A stretch of DNA of 64,000 nucleotides from Faecalicoccus acidiformans (GCF_014202635.1 NZ_JACHHD010000001.1:124001-188000); one strand, 5' to 3'; positions 8,819 to 18,576 are shown, counted from the stretch's first letter. Program-made: numbers and translations. Notes: generated from the sequence alone by a model not told the origin.

Positions 8819-8851
8819 GATTGCAGCGCATGGCGACTGCAATCTTTTTTT
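8819..8851 (+). terminator. Rho-independent terminator after the XRE gene
   Basis: GATTGCAG / CTGCAATC arms with a 10-base loop, followed by seven T. It separates the XRE gene from the mobC-relaxase unit. Confidence 0.85.
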
Positions 8852-8922
8852 ACGTTCAAAATCAAGATAGCACGCAACAAATATCGCCTTTCGGTAGGGG
8901 TATGGAGTAGATAGCAAGCACA

Positions 8923-9010
8923 GCAAGCGAGTACCCGCTTGCGATTTTTGGCTTTAGGGAACCCTCCCCCTAAACCCGAAAAATGCTTGTTGGGAACATC
9001 CCAAACCCTG
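8923..9010 (+). other. Candidate oriT of the outer ICE
   Basis: Directly upstream of mobC are three inverted repeats: GCAAGCG/CGCTTGC (8923-8942), TTTAGGG/CCCTAAA (8953-8974) and GTTGGGA/TCCCAAAC (8989-9005). The last is followed by ACCCTG. IME 1 has the same TTGGG...CCCAAACCCTG arrangement upstream of its own mobC at 17016-17045. Position and shared motif suggest origins of transfer; the nick site is not known. Confidence 0.5.
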
Positions 9011-9035
9011 ATACGAAAAGAGGCGAGATACCACG

Positions 9036-9365
9036 ATGGCAAACCGAAAACGAAATATCCAGGTGAAGTTCTATGTGACCGCCGAGGAAAAGGAACTGAT
9101 GGAACAGAAGATGGCCCAGCTCCAGACAAAGCGGATCGGCGCCTACCTGCGGAAGATGGCGATCGACGGATATATCATCCAGGTGGACACCAGGGACATT
9201 AAGGAGATGAACAAACTTCTGTCCGCCATTGGCCGGAACATCAATCAGATTGCCAAGCGAGTCAACGCCGGAGGCCCCACCTATCAGGCCGACATGGAGG
9301 AAATCCGGGAAAGGCTGGATCAGATATGGCAGTTACAAAGACGCATCCTATTAAGTCAACGCTGA
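9036..9365 (+). CDS. mobC: MobC-type relaxosome accessory protein
   Basis: A 109-residue protein with a ribbon-helix-helix-like N-terminus (IQVKFYVTAEEKELME) and the MobC signature LLSAIGRNINQIAKRVNAGG near residues 62-81. MobC proteins bind oriT and help the relaxase nick it. The frame overlaps the relaxase start by 40 bases, so the two genes are coupled. RBS GAGGCGAG is upstream. The gene is intact, although its relaxase partner is truncated. Confidence 0.88.
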   Translation: MANRKRNIQVKFYVTAEEKELMEQKMAQLQTKRIGAYLRKMAIDGYIIQVDTRDIKEMNKLLSAIGRNINQIAKRVNAGGPTYQADMEEIRERLDQIWQLQRRILLSQR

Positions 9366-10040
9366 AAGCTGCGATTGACTATATCTGCAATCCTGACAAG
9401 ACGGACGGGAAGATGTTGGTGTCCTCCTTCGGCTGCGCCGCCGAGACCGCCGACATTGAATTTGAATGGACACGCCGCCATGCCATTGACAAAGGTACGC
9501 ACCTGGGCCGCCACCTGATCCAAGCCTTTGAACCTGGGGAGGTCACGCCAGAGGAAGCCCACCGGATCGGCATGGAACTGGCACGGGAAGTCCTGGGCGA
9601 CAAATATGAATTTGTCCTCACCACTCACATTGACAAGGATCACGTCCATAATCACCTGATTTTCAATGCGGTCAGCTTCACCGACCACAAGCACTACCAT
9701 TCCAACAAGCGCAGCTATCACGAGATACGCCGGGCCAGCGACCGGCTGTGCAAAGAACACGGCTTGTCCGTCATCGTCCCTGGTCGGGATAAGGGCAAGA
9801 GCTACATTGAGCATCAGGCCGCACAGAACGGCACCAGCTACAAGGCAAAGCTGAAAGCCGCCATCGACCGGCTGATTCCCGTATCCTCCAGCCTGGAAGA
9901 TTTGCTTGCCCGGTTGCAGCGGGAAGGGTACGAAATCAAGCGGGGAAAATATATCTCCGCCAGGGCGCCGGACCAGGAGAGGTTCACCCGGCTCAAAACC
10001 CTGGGCGCCGATTACACGGAAGAAGCCGTTGTCTCCCGCA
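9326..10040 (+). pseudogene. Truncated relaxase of the outer ICE (MobA, Relaxase family)
   Basis: The first roughly 238 codons of a MOB-P type relaxase. The metal-binding motif HIDKDHVHNHLIF and an N-terminal tyrosine near residue 18 (DYICNP) are present. At about 10036 the sequence switches, in frame, to an inverted copy of the repA 3' end and then into antisense trbL, giving a chimeric 442-codon frame ending at 10654. The helical C-terminal part of a normal relaxase is absent. The nicking domain could still fold, but full function is doubtful. Confidence 0.8.
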
Positions 10041-10235
10041 TTGCCGGGGACGACTATCCGGCGGAGGTGGTCAAATCCCGCTTCCTGAAGCTGAACAGTT
10101 CCCACATCGAGTATGTGCTGGACCGGATGCGGGACAACACCACCTATGTCCGCAACATCAAGAAATATCTGCTGGCTGCCCTGTATAACGCCCCGGCCAC
10201 CATTGACAGCTACTATGCGTCCCTGGTGAACCACG
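10036..10235 (+). repeat. 200-bp inverted copy of the repA 3' end
   Basis: This segment is an exact reverse complement of 33749-33948; I compared it in blocks and found no mismatch. It encodes 'AGDDYPAEVV ... SLVNH', the RepA C-terminus, in frame with the relaxase. It sits exactly between truncated relaxase and truncated trbL, so it is filler at a deletion junction. Confidence 0.95.
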
Positions 10236-10711
10236 CTCCAGTCGGCAAGCTGGGTCTCCAGATCGCCCACCACGCCGGAGATGTCGATGCCCGCGTCCGA
10301 GATAATGACCCCCGCCGACTGACTGACCACATTCTGCGCCACATCGAACACCGCCATGACGATGTTCCAGGTGTTCGTGACGATCAGCACCGCGCAGAAG
10401 GTTTTGAAAATCCACTTGAAGAAAATCCAGGTGTCGAAGTCGTGGAGGTTGTTCTTCTCGATAATAAGCTGAATCAGCTCATAGCACATGACAAAGGTGA
10501 GAATAATGCCCGCGATGGGGACGATCACCGTCTCCGAGAGGTTGCGGATCATGTTGAAGATGCTGCTGTTCCAGGCGGCGGGCGTCATGCCGACCTCCCC
10601 GGCGATCTCGCCCACCTTTGTGTTCAGGGTATCAAACATCCCGGTCAGGTTTGAAATGATACCGTCAATGAGCAGTTCCTTGAACCACTCCTGGATCATA
10701 TCCAATATCAA
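10236..10711 (-). pseudogene. Truncated TrbL/VirB6-type conjugation membrane protein
   Basis: The N-terminal 158 codons of the polytopic inner-membrane transfer protein that follows Maff2 in Tn1549-like ICEs. There is an amphipathic start, then hydrophobic segments near residues 60-80 and 98-115. A TTG start at 10711 has AGGAGG nine bases upstream. The frame ends abruptly at the inverted repA copy, after LETQLADW, and runs on as an artificial fusion to 9356. The C-terminal membrane segments are lost. Confidence 0.8.
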
Positions 10712-10730
10712 GGGAGATCACCTCCTTTGC

Positions 10731-10760
10731 GGGGGCTCCCGCTATCAAGCGAAAGCCCCC
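10731..10760 (-). other. Hairpin between maff2 and trbL
   Basis: GGGGGCT / AGCCCCC arms with a 16-base loop lie in the short gap between the two transfer genes. No T-run follows, so it may act on mRNA stability or relative expression rather than termination. Confidence 0.4.
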
Positions 10761-10778
10761 GCCGGTTTTGGAGAAACA

Positions 10779-10880
10779 TTAGGTGGTGGACAGCAGACCG
10801 GACAGCAGAGGGATCAGGGTGATGCCGATGAGGGCAACGCCGCCGCCCGCCATGAGCTGCTTGATGCCCTGGCTTTTTGC
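10779..10880 (-). pseudogene. 3' part of maff2, separated by IME 1
   Basis: Thirty-three codons plus TAA, reading AKSQGIKQLMAGGGVALIG ... as in the second membrane segment of Maff2. It starts at the GC core of IME 1. Joined to 23414-23539 it gives a complete 75-codon frame with no missing or extra base. Confidence 0.88.
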
Positions 10881-10897
10881 TTATGTGCGATAAAGAA
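10879..10897. other. Left end of IME 1 (att half-site)
   Basis: The GC core (10879-10880) is followed inward by TTATGTGCGATAAAGAA. Read inward, the opposite end (23413 to 23395) is GC then TCATGTGTCATAAAGAA, so 14 of 17 positions match as an inverted repeat. This is the half-site pattern expected of a serine recombinase. Confidence 0.8.
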
Positions 10898-10966
10898 GTA
10901 ATAGAAGTGTAAAAAATTTTGCCGTTCCTATCCGGCACTTGGCCATTGTGTCGGATAGGTCGGGCG

Positions 10967-12616
<1,650 letters not shown>

Positions 12617-12697
12617 CTATTCCGTAGCTTTATTGTACCACGGAATAGCGGGGGCTGTATAGCGGCAAAAGTGTCAAATCTGCTTCTTTATGGTTTG

Positions 12698-12886
12698 TCA
12701 AATTGCCGGTTTTTGTGTAGCAGCGGCTTCCGCTTCCAGTACCCGCGCCATTTTGTCGGCGGCGGTGGTGGTAGTGTCTTTCTTGAAATAGCCGGACACG
12801 ACAAGGACGGAATTGCCCATGCGGATTTCCGTCACGCAGTCGGGGCGGCGGGCGGTGCGGGTGTCGTGCTGCTTGTTATCTGTCAT
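12698..12886 (-). CDS. tnpW: TnpW-like transposon-encoded protein (IME 1)
   Basis: A 62-residue protein with PDCVTEIRMGNSVLVVSGYF, matching the TnpW core (I-G-N-x-x-x-V-x-x-x-F). The ATG at 12886 has AAAGGAG before it; a longer frame to 12991 lies inside the upstream gene. It lies between the recombinase and the DnaC-like gene. Confidence 0.75.
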   Translation of the reverse strand: MTDNKQHDTRTARRPDCVTEIRMGNSVLVVSGYFKKDTTTTAADKMARVLEAEAAATQKPAI

Positions 12887-12900
12887 AGGCAATACTCCTT

Positions 12901-13743
12901 TCAGTCGGTAATCAGTTTCTTCATGCTCTCCATTTTCCGCTGCGCGGCTTCCTGCCGGAAGTTGTCGCCGGTAAAGCGTACCGGGACGCACATGGAAAGC
13001 AGGCGGTCATAAATCCGGGAATGGGCGGTGTCCTCCGGGTTGTGCAGGTCGTCCAGCGTGAGGTTGGTCGTGACGATCAGCGGCTTGCCGCTGCGGTAAC
13101 GGCTGTCAATCACATTGAAAACCTGTTCCAGCCCGTACTCGGTGCCGCGCTCCATGCCGAAGTCGTCAATGATAAGCAGCGGATAGCGGCAAAGGCGGGA
13201 AATGTACTCGTTGCGGTTCTCAAAGCTGGCGGCAAGGTCGTTGAGGATAAGGGCAAAATTCGTCATGTGGACGGGGATTTCTTTCTCCATAAGGGCGTTT
13301 GCGATACAGCCCGCAAGGTAGCTTTTCCCGGTTCCCACGCCGCCCCAGAACAGGCAGCCGATATTGTCGGTTCGCATATCCTCCCAGTGTTCCACATACC
13401 GGCGGGCAATCCCTGTCTGCGGGTTCCTGCCGTTGTCGTTCTCAAAAGTCCAGTCCCGCATGGTGGGGTCGGTAAAGCCCCGGCGTTTCAGTTCCTCTAC
13501 GGTGTCAAGGTGCCTGCGCCGCTTCTCGGCGGTCTCCCGTTCCTCGCGGGCGGCTCTCTGGCAGTCGCACTCTGCCGGGTGGCGGTCGCGCCCAAAGATA
13601 GCGGCCTTGTCCGGCGCAAAATAGGCTTCTTTCGGCTTGCGGCACTTGCCGCAGTAGAGTAAACCGTCCTCGCCAGTGTAGTCCTCCGGCTCCGGGGTGG
13701 CAGCCGTCATATTCTCCAAAACAGCGTTGATTTCGTTCTTCAT
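12901..13743 (-). CDS. DnaC/IstB-like ATP-binding helicase loader
   Basis: A 280-residue AAA+ protein with an N-terminal zinc-binding segment (YCGKCRKPK ... CDCQ, residues 28-65), Walker A GGVGTGKSYL near 133, Walker B LLIIDDFGME near 188 and a sensor TTNLT near 222. This type loads a replicative helicase at an element's origin. Start ATG at 13743 follows AAGGAGGG. It overlaps the stop of the upstream RepA-like gene by four bases (ATGA), so the pair is a replication operon for the excised circle. Confidence 0.85.
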   Translation of the reverse strand: MKNEINAVLENMTAATPEPEDYTGEDGLLYCGKCRKPKEAYFAPDKAAIFGRDRHPAECDCQRAAREERETAEKRRRHLDTVEELKRRGFTDPTMRDWTFENDNGRNPQTGIARRYVEHWEDMRTDNIGCLFWGGVGTGKSYLAGCIANALMEKEIPVHMTNFALILNDLAASFENRNEYISRLCRYPLLIIDDFGMERGTEYGLEQVFNVIDSRYRSGKPLIVTTNLTLDDLHNPEDTAHSRIYDRLLSMCVPVRFTGDNFRQEAAQRKMESMKKLITD

Positions 13744-14471
13744 AAACTCTCGCCCTCCTTGCATGAGTAGTCAGGGATGCCCTTTTTCGGGGCGCCCTTT
13801 TTGTCGTTCCCCGCCCATATCCGAAGGGCGGCGGCATAGTTCTGGTAGCTTTTCCCGCTGGCGGCAAGGTAGCGGCTCATTTCCTCGATGAACCGTTCCA
13901 GCCTGTCGGGGTACTCTGCCTGCAACTCGTCGTATTCGGTCTGTGACAGAAAAATATTCTGGTATCGGCCATAGGGCGCGGGCGGCTCCCCACTCACTCC
14001 CTTTGTTTGGTTCTCTGTAAGGTTGTTTATAGTAGTTTGGTTAGGGGACGGTTTTCCGACCATCATAAGGTCGGTTTTCTGACCATCAGTTGGTCGGTTT
14101 TCCGGCTCTATGAGGGTCGGTTTTCCGGCCATCAGTTGGTCGGAAAACTGTACCTGTGGCACACGCGGCACTTTCACATACAGTCGGTTCGGTGCGGAGA
14201 AGCCGCCCCGTTCCCGTTCCAGCAGCCCCGCCGTGTCCAGTTCATTCAGCGCCCCCTTTATGGTGGTGCTGCCTTTATCCAGTATTTCGGCTATCTCCGC
14301 GATGGGATAGATAATATAAATCCTGCCCTCGCCGTCCTGCCACTTGTTCTTCTGGGAGAGGGTGGAGCGGTCTAACAGCAGCGCATAGAGCAGCTTGGCG
14401 GTCTGGGAAATCTCCATTTTCAGCAGGAAACGGGGATAGGGCAGATAGGCGGGCAGCTTCGTGTCTGCCAT
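13740..14471 (-). CDS. RepA-like replication initiator of IME 1
   Basis: A protein of about 243 residues. The N-terminal winged-helix domain (AKLLYALLLDRSTLSQKNKW, then STTIKGALNELDTAGLLERE) resembles plasmid RepA_N and DnaD-like initiators. The middle carries repetitive NRPTDGQKTDLMMVGKP-type sequence, encoded by 23-bp iterons. The C-terminal part is helical. The start is uncertain: the ATG at 14471 is used here, but GGAGG lies 23 bases upstream, so an unusual start closer to it is possible. It acts with the DnaC-like loader downstream. Confidence 0.75.
   Translation of the reverse strand: MADTKLPAYLPYPRFLLKMEISQTAKLLYALLLDRSTLSQKNKWQDGEGRIYIIYPIAEIAEILDKGSTTIKGALNELDTAGLLERERGGFSAPNRLYVKVPRVPQVQFSDQLMAGKPTLIEPENRPTDGQKTDLMMVGKPSPNQTTINNLTENQTKGVSGEPPAPYGRYQNIFLSQTEYDELQAEYPDRLERFIEEMSRYLAASGKSYQNYAAALRIWAGNDKKGAPKKGIPDYSCKEGESL
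14046..14143 (-). repeat. Four tandem 23-bp iterons inside the repA-like gene
   Basis: Repeat units start at 14046, 14069, 14092 and 14115, each GG(T/A)CGGTTTTC followed by a variable 12-base tail; a fifth unit begins at 14138 and is partial. The 23-bp period is not a multiple of three, so the conservation is at DNA level. Iterons inside the initiator gene are typical of RepA_N plasmids and mark a likely replication origin. Confidence 0.8.
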
Positions 14472-14606
14472 GATATAATCAGCGATAGGATCACCTCCCT
14501 GTGTTCGGGTTGATTTTGGCGGTTTGTACGCATTTAGGACGGCGTTTCCGGGGGAAAAGGATAAATGTATCGCGTACCCTTTGACACCCACGAAAAAAGC
14601 CTTGAT

Positions 14607-14993
14607 TTATGCGGGTTTGAAAGGCTCTAAAGCGTGACATTTCTGCCTTTGTTTCCGCTTTCGCTCGGCGGCTTTGATTTTCTTCATGCGTCCGGCGCAG
14701 CCGGGGCAGTATTTTCCCCGGTTGGATTTGGGGACAAAGGCCGCGCCGCAGACGGCGCACCGTTTCCGGCTCCCCCGGTACAAGAGGGCTGCGGCCAGCT
14801 CCCCGTCAAGGGGCAGGACAGCCACACGGAACCAGCGGCACATGAGGGAAAAGGAAATGCTCTGGACGCATACGCAAGGCTCCCCGTCGTCCAACAGCAG
14901 GCAGTTCCCCTCGTCGTAGTTACAGCACTCATGCACCAGCCGCCGCGCCCGCCGGTGCTGGCGGTAGTCCATTCTCGGCAGCTTATCGCTCAT
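14607..14993 (-). CDS. Cysteine-rich VLP-domain protein
   Basis: A 128-residue protein with an N-terminal region rich in Cys (HECCNYDEGNCLLLDDGEPC), which contains the C-x-L-L-D-x-G-E-x-C pattern of the Cys_rich_VLP family. A second zinc ribbon lies near residues 80-100 (RCAVCGAAFV ... YCPGCAGR) before a basic tail. Start ATG at 14993 overlaps the relaxase stop by 11 bases and is preceded by AAAGGAG. Such genes commonly follow relaxase genes in IMEs; the function is unknown. Confidence 0.75.
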   Translation of the reverse strand: MSDKLPRMDYRQHRRARRLVHECCNYDEGNCLLLDDGEPCVCVQSISFSLMCRWFRVAVLPLDGELAAALLYRGSRKRCAVCGAAFVPKSNRGKYCPGCAGRMKKIKAAERKRKQRQKCHALEPFKPA

Positions 14994-16617
14994 GGCTCTG
15001 CTCCTTTCTGCGGTGCGGCTCGCTCCGGCGCAAAATCTGGTCGATGTTCCGCTTGACGGTCTGCAACTCCGTGTACCGCTGCTTCTGTTCGTGGTAGGTG
15101 TTATACAGGCTGGATTTCTTGGAAACAAGCTGCTCGATCTCGTCCTGCAACGCTTTCCGGGCGGGCAGCTTGGTAATGCCATGCTCCCGGAAATACCGGG
15201 CGGCTGCGTCGGCTATGATAAAATCGCTCTCATGTGCCTGCCGGTATGCGGCGCGGGCTTTCTCGGATTTCTGCGCTTTCAGCCCGTCGCGGGCGGGCTT
15301 GGTCTTGGCGTAGGCAAGTACCTGCCGCTGCAACTCCTTTTTCCCTTGCAGCTTCGTTTCCAGTGCTTTCAGCTTGCCGCTGGTCTGGCGCATTTCCTGA
15401 TAGGCGGTATCAACGGCGGCTTCCAACTGCTCCGGGGAAGTGAAGCCGTATTCCTGATACACATTCAGCGTCGCGGCCATTTGTTTGAGGTTGTGCATGG
15501 TCGCCCAGCGTTCATAGCCCCGGCCTTTGCCCTCGGCTTTCTTCTGCTCAATGTCCACAAGCCGCTGCACACCGTCCTGTTTCGGGGCGGTTTGAGGGGC
15601 TTTTGTGGGCTGTATGCCGGTTTTCCCACGCCGGGGGTATTCGAGTATGGCCGCGGCCTTTTCTGTGGCTCTGGCGGCGTTCTGCTCCAAAACGGCAAGG
15701 ACAGCGGCGCGGTCAAAGTCGTCACCCAGCTTCCGGGCGGTAATGGGCTTTGTCCTGTCCGGCGTAAGGTAGGAAAGCCGCCCCCGGCTCTCCTTGACGG
15801 CCACGCCCTCCCGCAGCAGCAGAGAGGAAAAGTCCTCGAATGAGGCCGCTGTAGACAGCGCGGCGCGTATGGTCTGCCGCAGCTTCTCCTTGTTCGTTTC
15901 AAACTTGGTCTGCCGGGGCGTGATACCGCCTGCAATCATGGGGGCGTTCTGCCTGTCCAGTGCGGCCTGTCCCTTTTTCTGCGCCCAATACTCCCGGTCT
16001 GTGACGCGGTTCTTGCTGCCGTTCAAGAGGTCGATTTGGTAAAGCCCCTCCCGGTGGCACATCTCCATGACTTCGGACTTGAAGTAGCGCAAGGCCGCGT
16101 CGGTACAGCGGTGCTTGCAACCGGCTTTCGTGTCGGCTGGCCTGTCCATGTAGGGCAGGAACGGCACTTCCTCAATCCGCAGGCTGTTAATGACGATATG
16201 CACATGGATATTTCCGCTGTGGTTATGCCCGTCCGGGTGGGTGCATACAAGGGCTTGGTGGCCGGGGAAATGCTCGGCGCAAAACTTCTCGCCCAACTCC
16301 TGCGCCCGGTCTACGGTCAAGCCGTTGTCCGGGCCGTCCCGTGGGTCAAAGCTGATGATATAGTGGTGGCTTTTCACATCTTCCCGCCGCTGGTTCTTCT
16401 CATAGCGGAGATTTGCTCGCATACAGGCAACGGCAAAATCCTCCCCGCCGCAGTTCAGCGTGGACAGCCGGTAGTCCTCGCGGGGGATAAGCCTGCCGGT
16501 TTCATCAAGGACGGGTTTCATGGTAAACTCGTCATGCTCAAAAAGCAGGTATTGCTCGGCGGCTCCGTAGTCGGCGTTTTTAGAGTTGATATGCTTGAGT
16601 GTTGCCAACTGCGTCAC
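14983..16617 (-). CDS. Relaxase of IME 1 (Relaxase/mobilization nuclease family)
   Basis: A 544-residue relaxase. The N-terminal nuclease domain shows Tyr near residue 17 (NADYGAAEQYL), a SHHYIISF strand near 84 and the metal site GNIHVHIVIN near 135. The C-terminal part is long, helical and basic. It should nick oriT and pilot the strand through a helper ICE's channel. The gene overlaps mobC by 38 bases and is full length, unlike the relaxase of the surrounding ICE. Confidence 0.9.
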   Translation of the reverse strand: MTQLATLKHINSKNADYGAAEQYLLFEHDEFTMKPVLDETGRLIPREDYRLSTLNCGGEDFAVACMRANLRYEKNQRREDVKSHHYIISFDPRDGPDNGLTVDRAQELGEKFCAEHFPGHQALVCTHPDGHNHSGNIHVHIVINSLRIEEVPFLPYMDRPADTKAGCKHRCTDAALRYFKSEVMEMCHREGLYQIDLLNGSKNRVTDREYWAQKKGQAALDRQNAPMIAGGITPRQTKFETNKEKLRQTIRAALSTAASFEDFSSLLLREGVAVKESRGRLSYLTPDRTKPITARKLGDDFDRAAVLAVLEQNAARATEKAAAILEYPRRGKTGIQPTKAPQTAPKQDGVQRLVDIEQKKAEGKGRGYERWATMHNLKQMAATLNVYQEYGFTSPEQLEAAVDTAYQEMRQTSGKLKALETKLQGKKELQRQVLAYAKTKPARDGLKAQKSEKARAAYRQAHESDFIIADAAARYFREHGITKLPARKALQDEIEQLVSKKSSLYNTYHEQKQRYTELQTVKRNIDQILRRSEPHRRKEQSHER

Positions 16618-16978
16618 CTACTTTCTTGAGGACTTCATACTTGAGGGCGGCAAGGTCGGCTATGGCGGCGCGTACCTCACCGGACAGCGCATTGTAGGGC
16701 GCGCCGTACTCATTCAGATACCGGGCTATCTGGTTGAGGTTGCCGCCGATCCTGCCGTACTCGGCTGTGAGTTTCCCGACAGCGGAAAGCAGCTCGTCAT
16801 TGACCGCTGACACATGGATAACGGGGCGTATGGCGGTGCGCCGTATCGCCTGCCGGAGAAATTCGGACTGGCTGATACCATAGGGCGCAAGCCGCGCTGT
16901 GAAGTCGGCATACTCATCTTCGGACAGCCGGGTTTTCACAACGCGGCTGCGGTGGGGCGTGTTGTATTTCTTTCGCAT
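16580..16978 (-). CDS. mobC: MobC relaxosome accessory protein (IME 1)
   Basis: A 132-residue protein: N-terminal ribbon-helix-helix (VVKTRLSEDEYADF), then the MobC signature YGRIGGNLNQIARYLNEYG near residues 74-92. The ATG at 16978 follows AAAGGAGG by eight bases. It is first in the mobC-relaxase-VLP unit and lies immediately downstream of the candidate oriT. Confidence 0.88.
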   Translation of the reverse strand: MRKKYNTPHRSRVVKTRLSEDEYADFTARLAPYGISQSEFLRQAIRRTAIRPVIHVSAVNDELLSAVGKLTAEYGRIGGNLNQIARYLNEYGAPYNALSGEVRAAIADLAALKYEVLKKVGDAVGNTQAYQL

Positions 16979-17015
16979 GGTGTGACCTCCTTTCTCGCCC
17001 GTAAGGGCGCATGAG

Positions 17016-17045
17016 CAGGGTTTGGGGAAGGCACTCCCCAACAAG
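17016..17045 (-). other. Candidate oriT core of IME 1
   Basis: On the minus strand CTTGTTGGGG...CCCCAAACCCTG, an inverted repeat followed by ACCCTG, 38 bases before mobC. The same layout occurs before the outer ICE's mobC (8986-9010). The remaining 17046-17510 stretch holds no gene; it has several repeats of the type gATTTTGGCA/TTTGCCAAA that may belong to the same transfer or replication region. Confidence 0.5.
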
Positions 17046-17510
17046 TTTCCCGCGAGGGGCAAAACTGCAGAATTGCGGATTTTGGCACCGTGGTAGAAAC
17101 TTGCTCTTAGTAAGCCGCAGACTGCCCCTGTCCGGGCTTTTCCGTACATAGAGCGAACGGGGCGGGGCTTTCAGCCCGCTGTGCGCGGTCTTTTTTTTCT
17201 TTCGCCAAAGATACATTCAAAAGGCCGCCAGCTACCCGCTGTCCGGGGATTTTTCAAATTTTCTTTTGCCTTAGTAATCCGGGAAACAGGATTTTGGCAA
17301 CCTACGGGGCAGAGAATTTTTCCTTTCACTCCCTACAACACTGCGTTTTGAAATTTGCCAAACGGAGCAGGCAGCTTTTTCTGGCTTCACCTACCTACTA
17401 CGGGTGACTTTGCGATTTTGCCAAATGGACAACAAAAAAAGCAGCAAATCTTTTTCAGACTTACTGCTTTCACTGGCCGCTGGTGGGCGGCTGGTATTCA
17501 GTTTTGGGGC

Positions 17511-17708
17511 TTATCGGTCAAAGCGAAACTTGAATAGTGCGGAGATTAGCTGCTGCTTCACATATTCCTCAACCTCGGCGTTAACCTGACCGTGTACTTT
17601 GGAAAAGTAGCGGATATATCCGGCATAGTGGGAAAGGACGGTGTCGATTGCGTCCGGGTCGCCCTCATGGGCTTTGACGATTGTTTCATAGGGGAGAAGT
17701 TTACTCAT
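17511..17708 (-). CDS. Small conjugative-transposon helix-turn-helix protein (IME 1)
   Basis: A 65-residue HTH_16-type protein (YETIVKAHEGDPDAIDTVL, then HYAGYI and a C-terminal VKQQLISALFKF). It is the counterpart of 5718-5960 in the outer ICE. The ATG at 17708 overlaps the sigma gene end by eight bases. Confidence 0.75.
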   Translation of the reverse strand: MSKLLPYETIVKAHEGDPDAIDTVLSHYAGYIRYFSKVHGQVNAEVEEYVKQQLISALFKFRFDR

Positions 17709-18123
17709 GGTCTTTTCCCTCCATGAGCCGCCGTAGCCGCTGCAAGGCAAGCTGGATATGCCGCCCCGCTGTGCTGCGTGTCCGGCCAATATGTACGCCG
17801 ATCACTCGCTGCGGCTGGCGCAGGAAATAGTAACGGAAAATCTCTTCCTGTGTCTGCTCCGGCAAGAGGGCAAGGGCGGCGGCAAGTTCCGCATGGTACA
17901 GAACGGCGGTCTGGCCGCAGGCGGTAAAAAGATATTCTTCAAGCTGCTCCGGTTCGGCAAGCTGGACAAACTTCTCATTCATCAGATAGTCAAGAGAAAC
18001 TTCCCGTTCCCACCTCCGGCGCAGCTTTAAGATTATATCTATGGCTGCGTGACGAATGACAATCTTGCAAAAGGCATTGAATGTGTACTGGATATGCACT
18101 TTGTAGGCTTCATCTTCGGTCAT
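17701..18123 (-). CDS. Sigma-70-family regulator of IME 1
   Basis: A 140-residue protein. The N-terminal motif TEDEAYKVHIQYTFNAFCKI is characteristic of element-encoded sigma-like regulators. The C-terminal region-4 helix-turn-helix is QTQEEIFRYYFLRQ ... IGRTRSTAGRHIQLAL. AGGA lies seven bases before the ATG at 18123; an earlier in-frame ATG at 18165 is less well placed. A degraded paralogue lies at 19464-19843, and the small HTH gene follows by overlap. Confidence 0.78.
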   Translation of the reverse strand: MTEDEAYKVHIQYTFNAFCKIVIRHAAIDIILKLRRRWEREVSLDYLMNEKFVQLAEPEQLEEYLFTACGQTAVLYHAELAAALALLPEQTQEEIFRYYFLRQPQRVIGVHIGRTRSTAGRHIQLALQRLRRLMEGKDHE

Positions 18124-18215
18124 GGAAATTCCTGTTTTTTGGCGAGCAATTTTCCCCATTTTCATCGTTATGATTCCCTATAATCAGCACTGTATATTCA
18201 TGCAGTTTTACAGAA

Positions 18216-18299
18216 TATCAATACATTACCGTAAAATCAAGGACGCATTCGCGCCGCTATCGCGGTTGAAATCCTTGATTTTACGGTAATGCATCGATA
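18216..18299. repeat. 28-bp inverted repeat upstream of the sigma gene
   Basis: Arms 18216-18243 and 18272-18299 match at 26 of 28 positions around a 28-base loop. It lies 93 bases upstream of the sigma gene start, with no coding frame. It may be an attenuator, a protein-binding cruciform or a footprint of a lost insertion. The 18300-18427 remainder holds nothing recognisable. Confidence 0.75.
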
Positions 18300-18427
18300 A
18301 TGGTAATCAAGGCATGAATGAGTAATTATAATTATCTGACAATGATAATTTTAAGGAGGTGCCGCGCCAATTATGGGGAATTGACCTCGCTCATAAACAA
18401 ATTCCCCCTCTCTGAATAATAGTGCGG

Positions 18428-18576
18428 GGCGGCAGCACTCCTTGCTGTCGCCCCTTGATTGCCTATCTGCAAAGGCGGGCGGGGCTGTCAACGGCGGCGC
18501 ATATGCGCCGTTCATCTTGACTGTTGACTGGCTCGGCTGGCTTTGCCATTTGAGTGTAATTGCTTATTCTTTTTTT
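18428..18576. repeat. 149-bp direct repeat, copy A
   Basis: A direct repeat of 19911-20059, about 93% identical by eye and of identical length. Both contain the perfect palindrome GGCGCATATGCGCC. The copies flank the SpoU methyltransferase and a broken sigma gene, so this cargo came in by, or could be lost by, recombination between them. Confidence 0.85.

Noticed and set aside
9326-10654. A continuous 442-codon ORF read as one relaxase
   Set aside because: Only codons up to about 238 are relaxase. The rest is an inverted repA tail and antisense trbL, so the frame is an accidental fusion.
9356-10711. A 451-codon minus-strand ORF read as one TrbL protein
   Set aside because: Only the part from 10711 to 10236 is TrbL-like; the remainder is antisense to repA and relaxase sequence.
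17046-17510. Possible small genes in the gap between mobC and the HTH gene of IME 1
   Set aside because: Open frames there lack ribosome-binding sites and look like shadows; the region is better explained as oriT or regulatory DNA.
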